In this document: positions 63,647-64,000 of the stretch, one piece after another
Layout of the letters: each line of letters begins with the position of its first letter
Numbering within the stretch: the first letter of the stretch is position 1
NCBI RefSeq assembly: GCF_000428905.1
Contig: NZ_AUAV01000016.1
Coordinates: forward strand, 62,001 to 126,000
Direction: 5' to 3'
Length of the DNA stretch: 64,000 nt
Source: Brumicola pallidula DSM 14239 = ACAM 615
Lineage (GTDB): Bacteria > Pseudomonadota > Gammaproteobacteria > Enterobacterales > Alteromonadaceae
Notes under the pieces: model-generated
The model's input: only the letters and a program-made list of their open reading frames with translations
Databases searched by the model: none
What the model was told of the DNA's origin: nothing
Position numbers and translations under genes: made by a program

Positions 63647-64000
63647 ATTACGCTTCACGCAAATCTATTTGGCCACACTCGGACTCTCAGCATTTGCTAT
63701 GCTGCTGAATATTGAGTTATCGAATGTCGCCGGAATAGCAGCCTTAGCGATTGCAGTGGTTATTTTAGGTTTACCTCATGGGGCATTAGACTTTGCCGTT
63801 GCTAAATCGTTAAATTACGTTACTGGTGTTCGCACTGCGTGCAGCTTTCTAGCTATTTATACTGCAGTGGCAGGGGCCTCTATTGTTTTTTGGATTGCCC
63901 TACCAGGCACTGCATTATCTCTGTTTTTAGGTATTTCTATTTTTCACTTTGCAGCCGACTGGCGAACGACGATGCCGTTGTATGCGCGCATTTGCTTATC
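63639..64000 (+). CDS. blh: Brp/Blh-family beta-carotene 15,15'-dioxygenase (N-terminal part, window ends)
   Basis: The first 120 residues of a membrane-bound dioxygenase that splits beta-carotene into two retinals. VVILGLPHGALDFAVA and GISIFHFAADW contain the conserved His-rich motifs (PHGALD and HFxxxDW) of the Brp/Blh family. Several membrane helices are visible. The reading frame is open to the window end. Its position as last gene after crtY completes the retinal pathway for the upstream proteorhodopsin. Confidence 0.93.
   Translation, partial: MGKLRFTQIYLATLGLSAFAMLLNIELSNVAGIAALAIAVVILGLPHGALDFAVAKSLNYVTGVRTACSFLAIYTAVAGASIVFWIALPGTALSLFLGISIFHFAADWRTTMPLYARICL

Noticed and set aside
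1-64000. Prophage or plasmid segment
   Set aside because: No phage structural, replication or partition genes and no tyrosine integrase were recognised; the mobile content is limited to insertion sequences.
1-64000. tRNA or rRNA genes
   Set aside because: No cloverleaf with a TTCRANY arm and no rRNA-like sequence was recognised by eye. A tRNAscan run would be needed to exclude a tRNA fully.

Overview
The window looks like chromosome from a marine gammaproteobacterium of the order Alteromonadales (Paraglaciecola/Glaciecola-like). This is an inference from gene content: a green-type proteorhodopsin with its carotenoid and retinal genes, slyX, an Entner-Doudoroff edd gene, GABA catabolism genes, a very large SNF2-type helicase, and a mean base composition in the low 40s % GC. 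No rRNA or tRNA gene, CRISPR array, prophage or plasmid replication gene was found.

Layout. (1) 1-4.2 kb: ordinary chromosome, with the end of gabD, gabT and a PAS-GGDEF-EAL cyclic-di-GMP protein. (2) 4.7-31.8 kb: a long accessory zone full of gene remnants. Intact genes (VWA protein, J-domain protein, MAPEG protein, SDR, a second succinate-semialdehyde dehydrogenase, thioesterase, slyX, SnoaL-like protein, an ECF sigma/anti-sigma/PDZ operon, butanediol dehydrogenase) lie between broken transposases (IS91 twice, IS1182, IS982, IS110, IS3, IS4/DUF4372) and cut-off pieces of host genes (Fic, ECF sigma, AI-2E transporter, PEP-CTERM protein, rhomboid, DUF1269). Three separate ccdAB toxin-antitoxin modules sit within 11 kb here. 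One IS982 copy looks intact, with inverted ends and a 6-bp target duplication. A short repeat that encodes a conserved peptide recurs four times in this zone. (3) 31.9-45.8 kb: a UvrA-like ATPase, a copper P-type ATPase that resembles Bacteroidetes proteins, a DUF748 protein, a thioredoxin-like protein with edd, then a higher-GC MarR/aconitase pair in which the aconitase is cut short, followed by two more gene fragments. (4) 45.8-57.7 kb: mostly intact chromosome, with GNAT, phytanoyl-CoA-dioxygenase-like, GH3 lipoprotein glucosidase, periplasmic binding-like protein, alpha/beta hydrolase, SNF2 helicase and an isolated prpD. (5) 58.3-64.0 kb: the proteorhodopsin photosystem.

How the genes work together. 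The photosystem genes are ordered proteorhodopsin, crtE, crtI, crtB, crtY, blh. crtE to crtY would make beta-carotene, blh (cut by the window end) would cleave it to retinal, and retinal binds the opsin lysine to give a light-driven proton pump. crtE/crtI, crtB/crtY and crtY/blh overlap, so they form one translationally coupled unit. A strong rho-independent terminator separates the opsin gene from crtE, which suggests much more opsin mRNA than pigment-enzyme mRNA. GabT and GabD together convert GABA to succinate.
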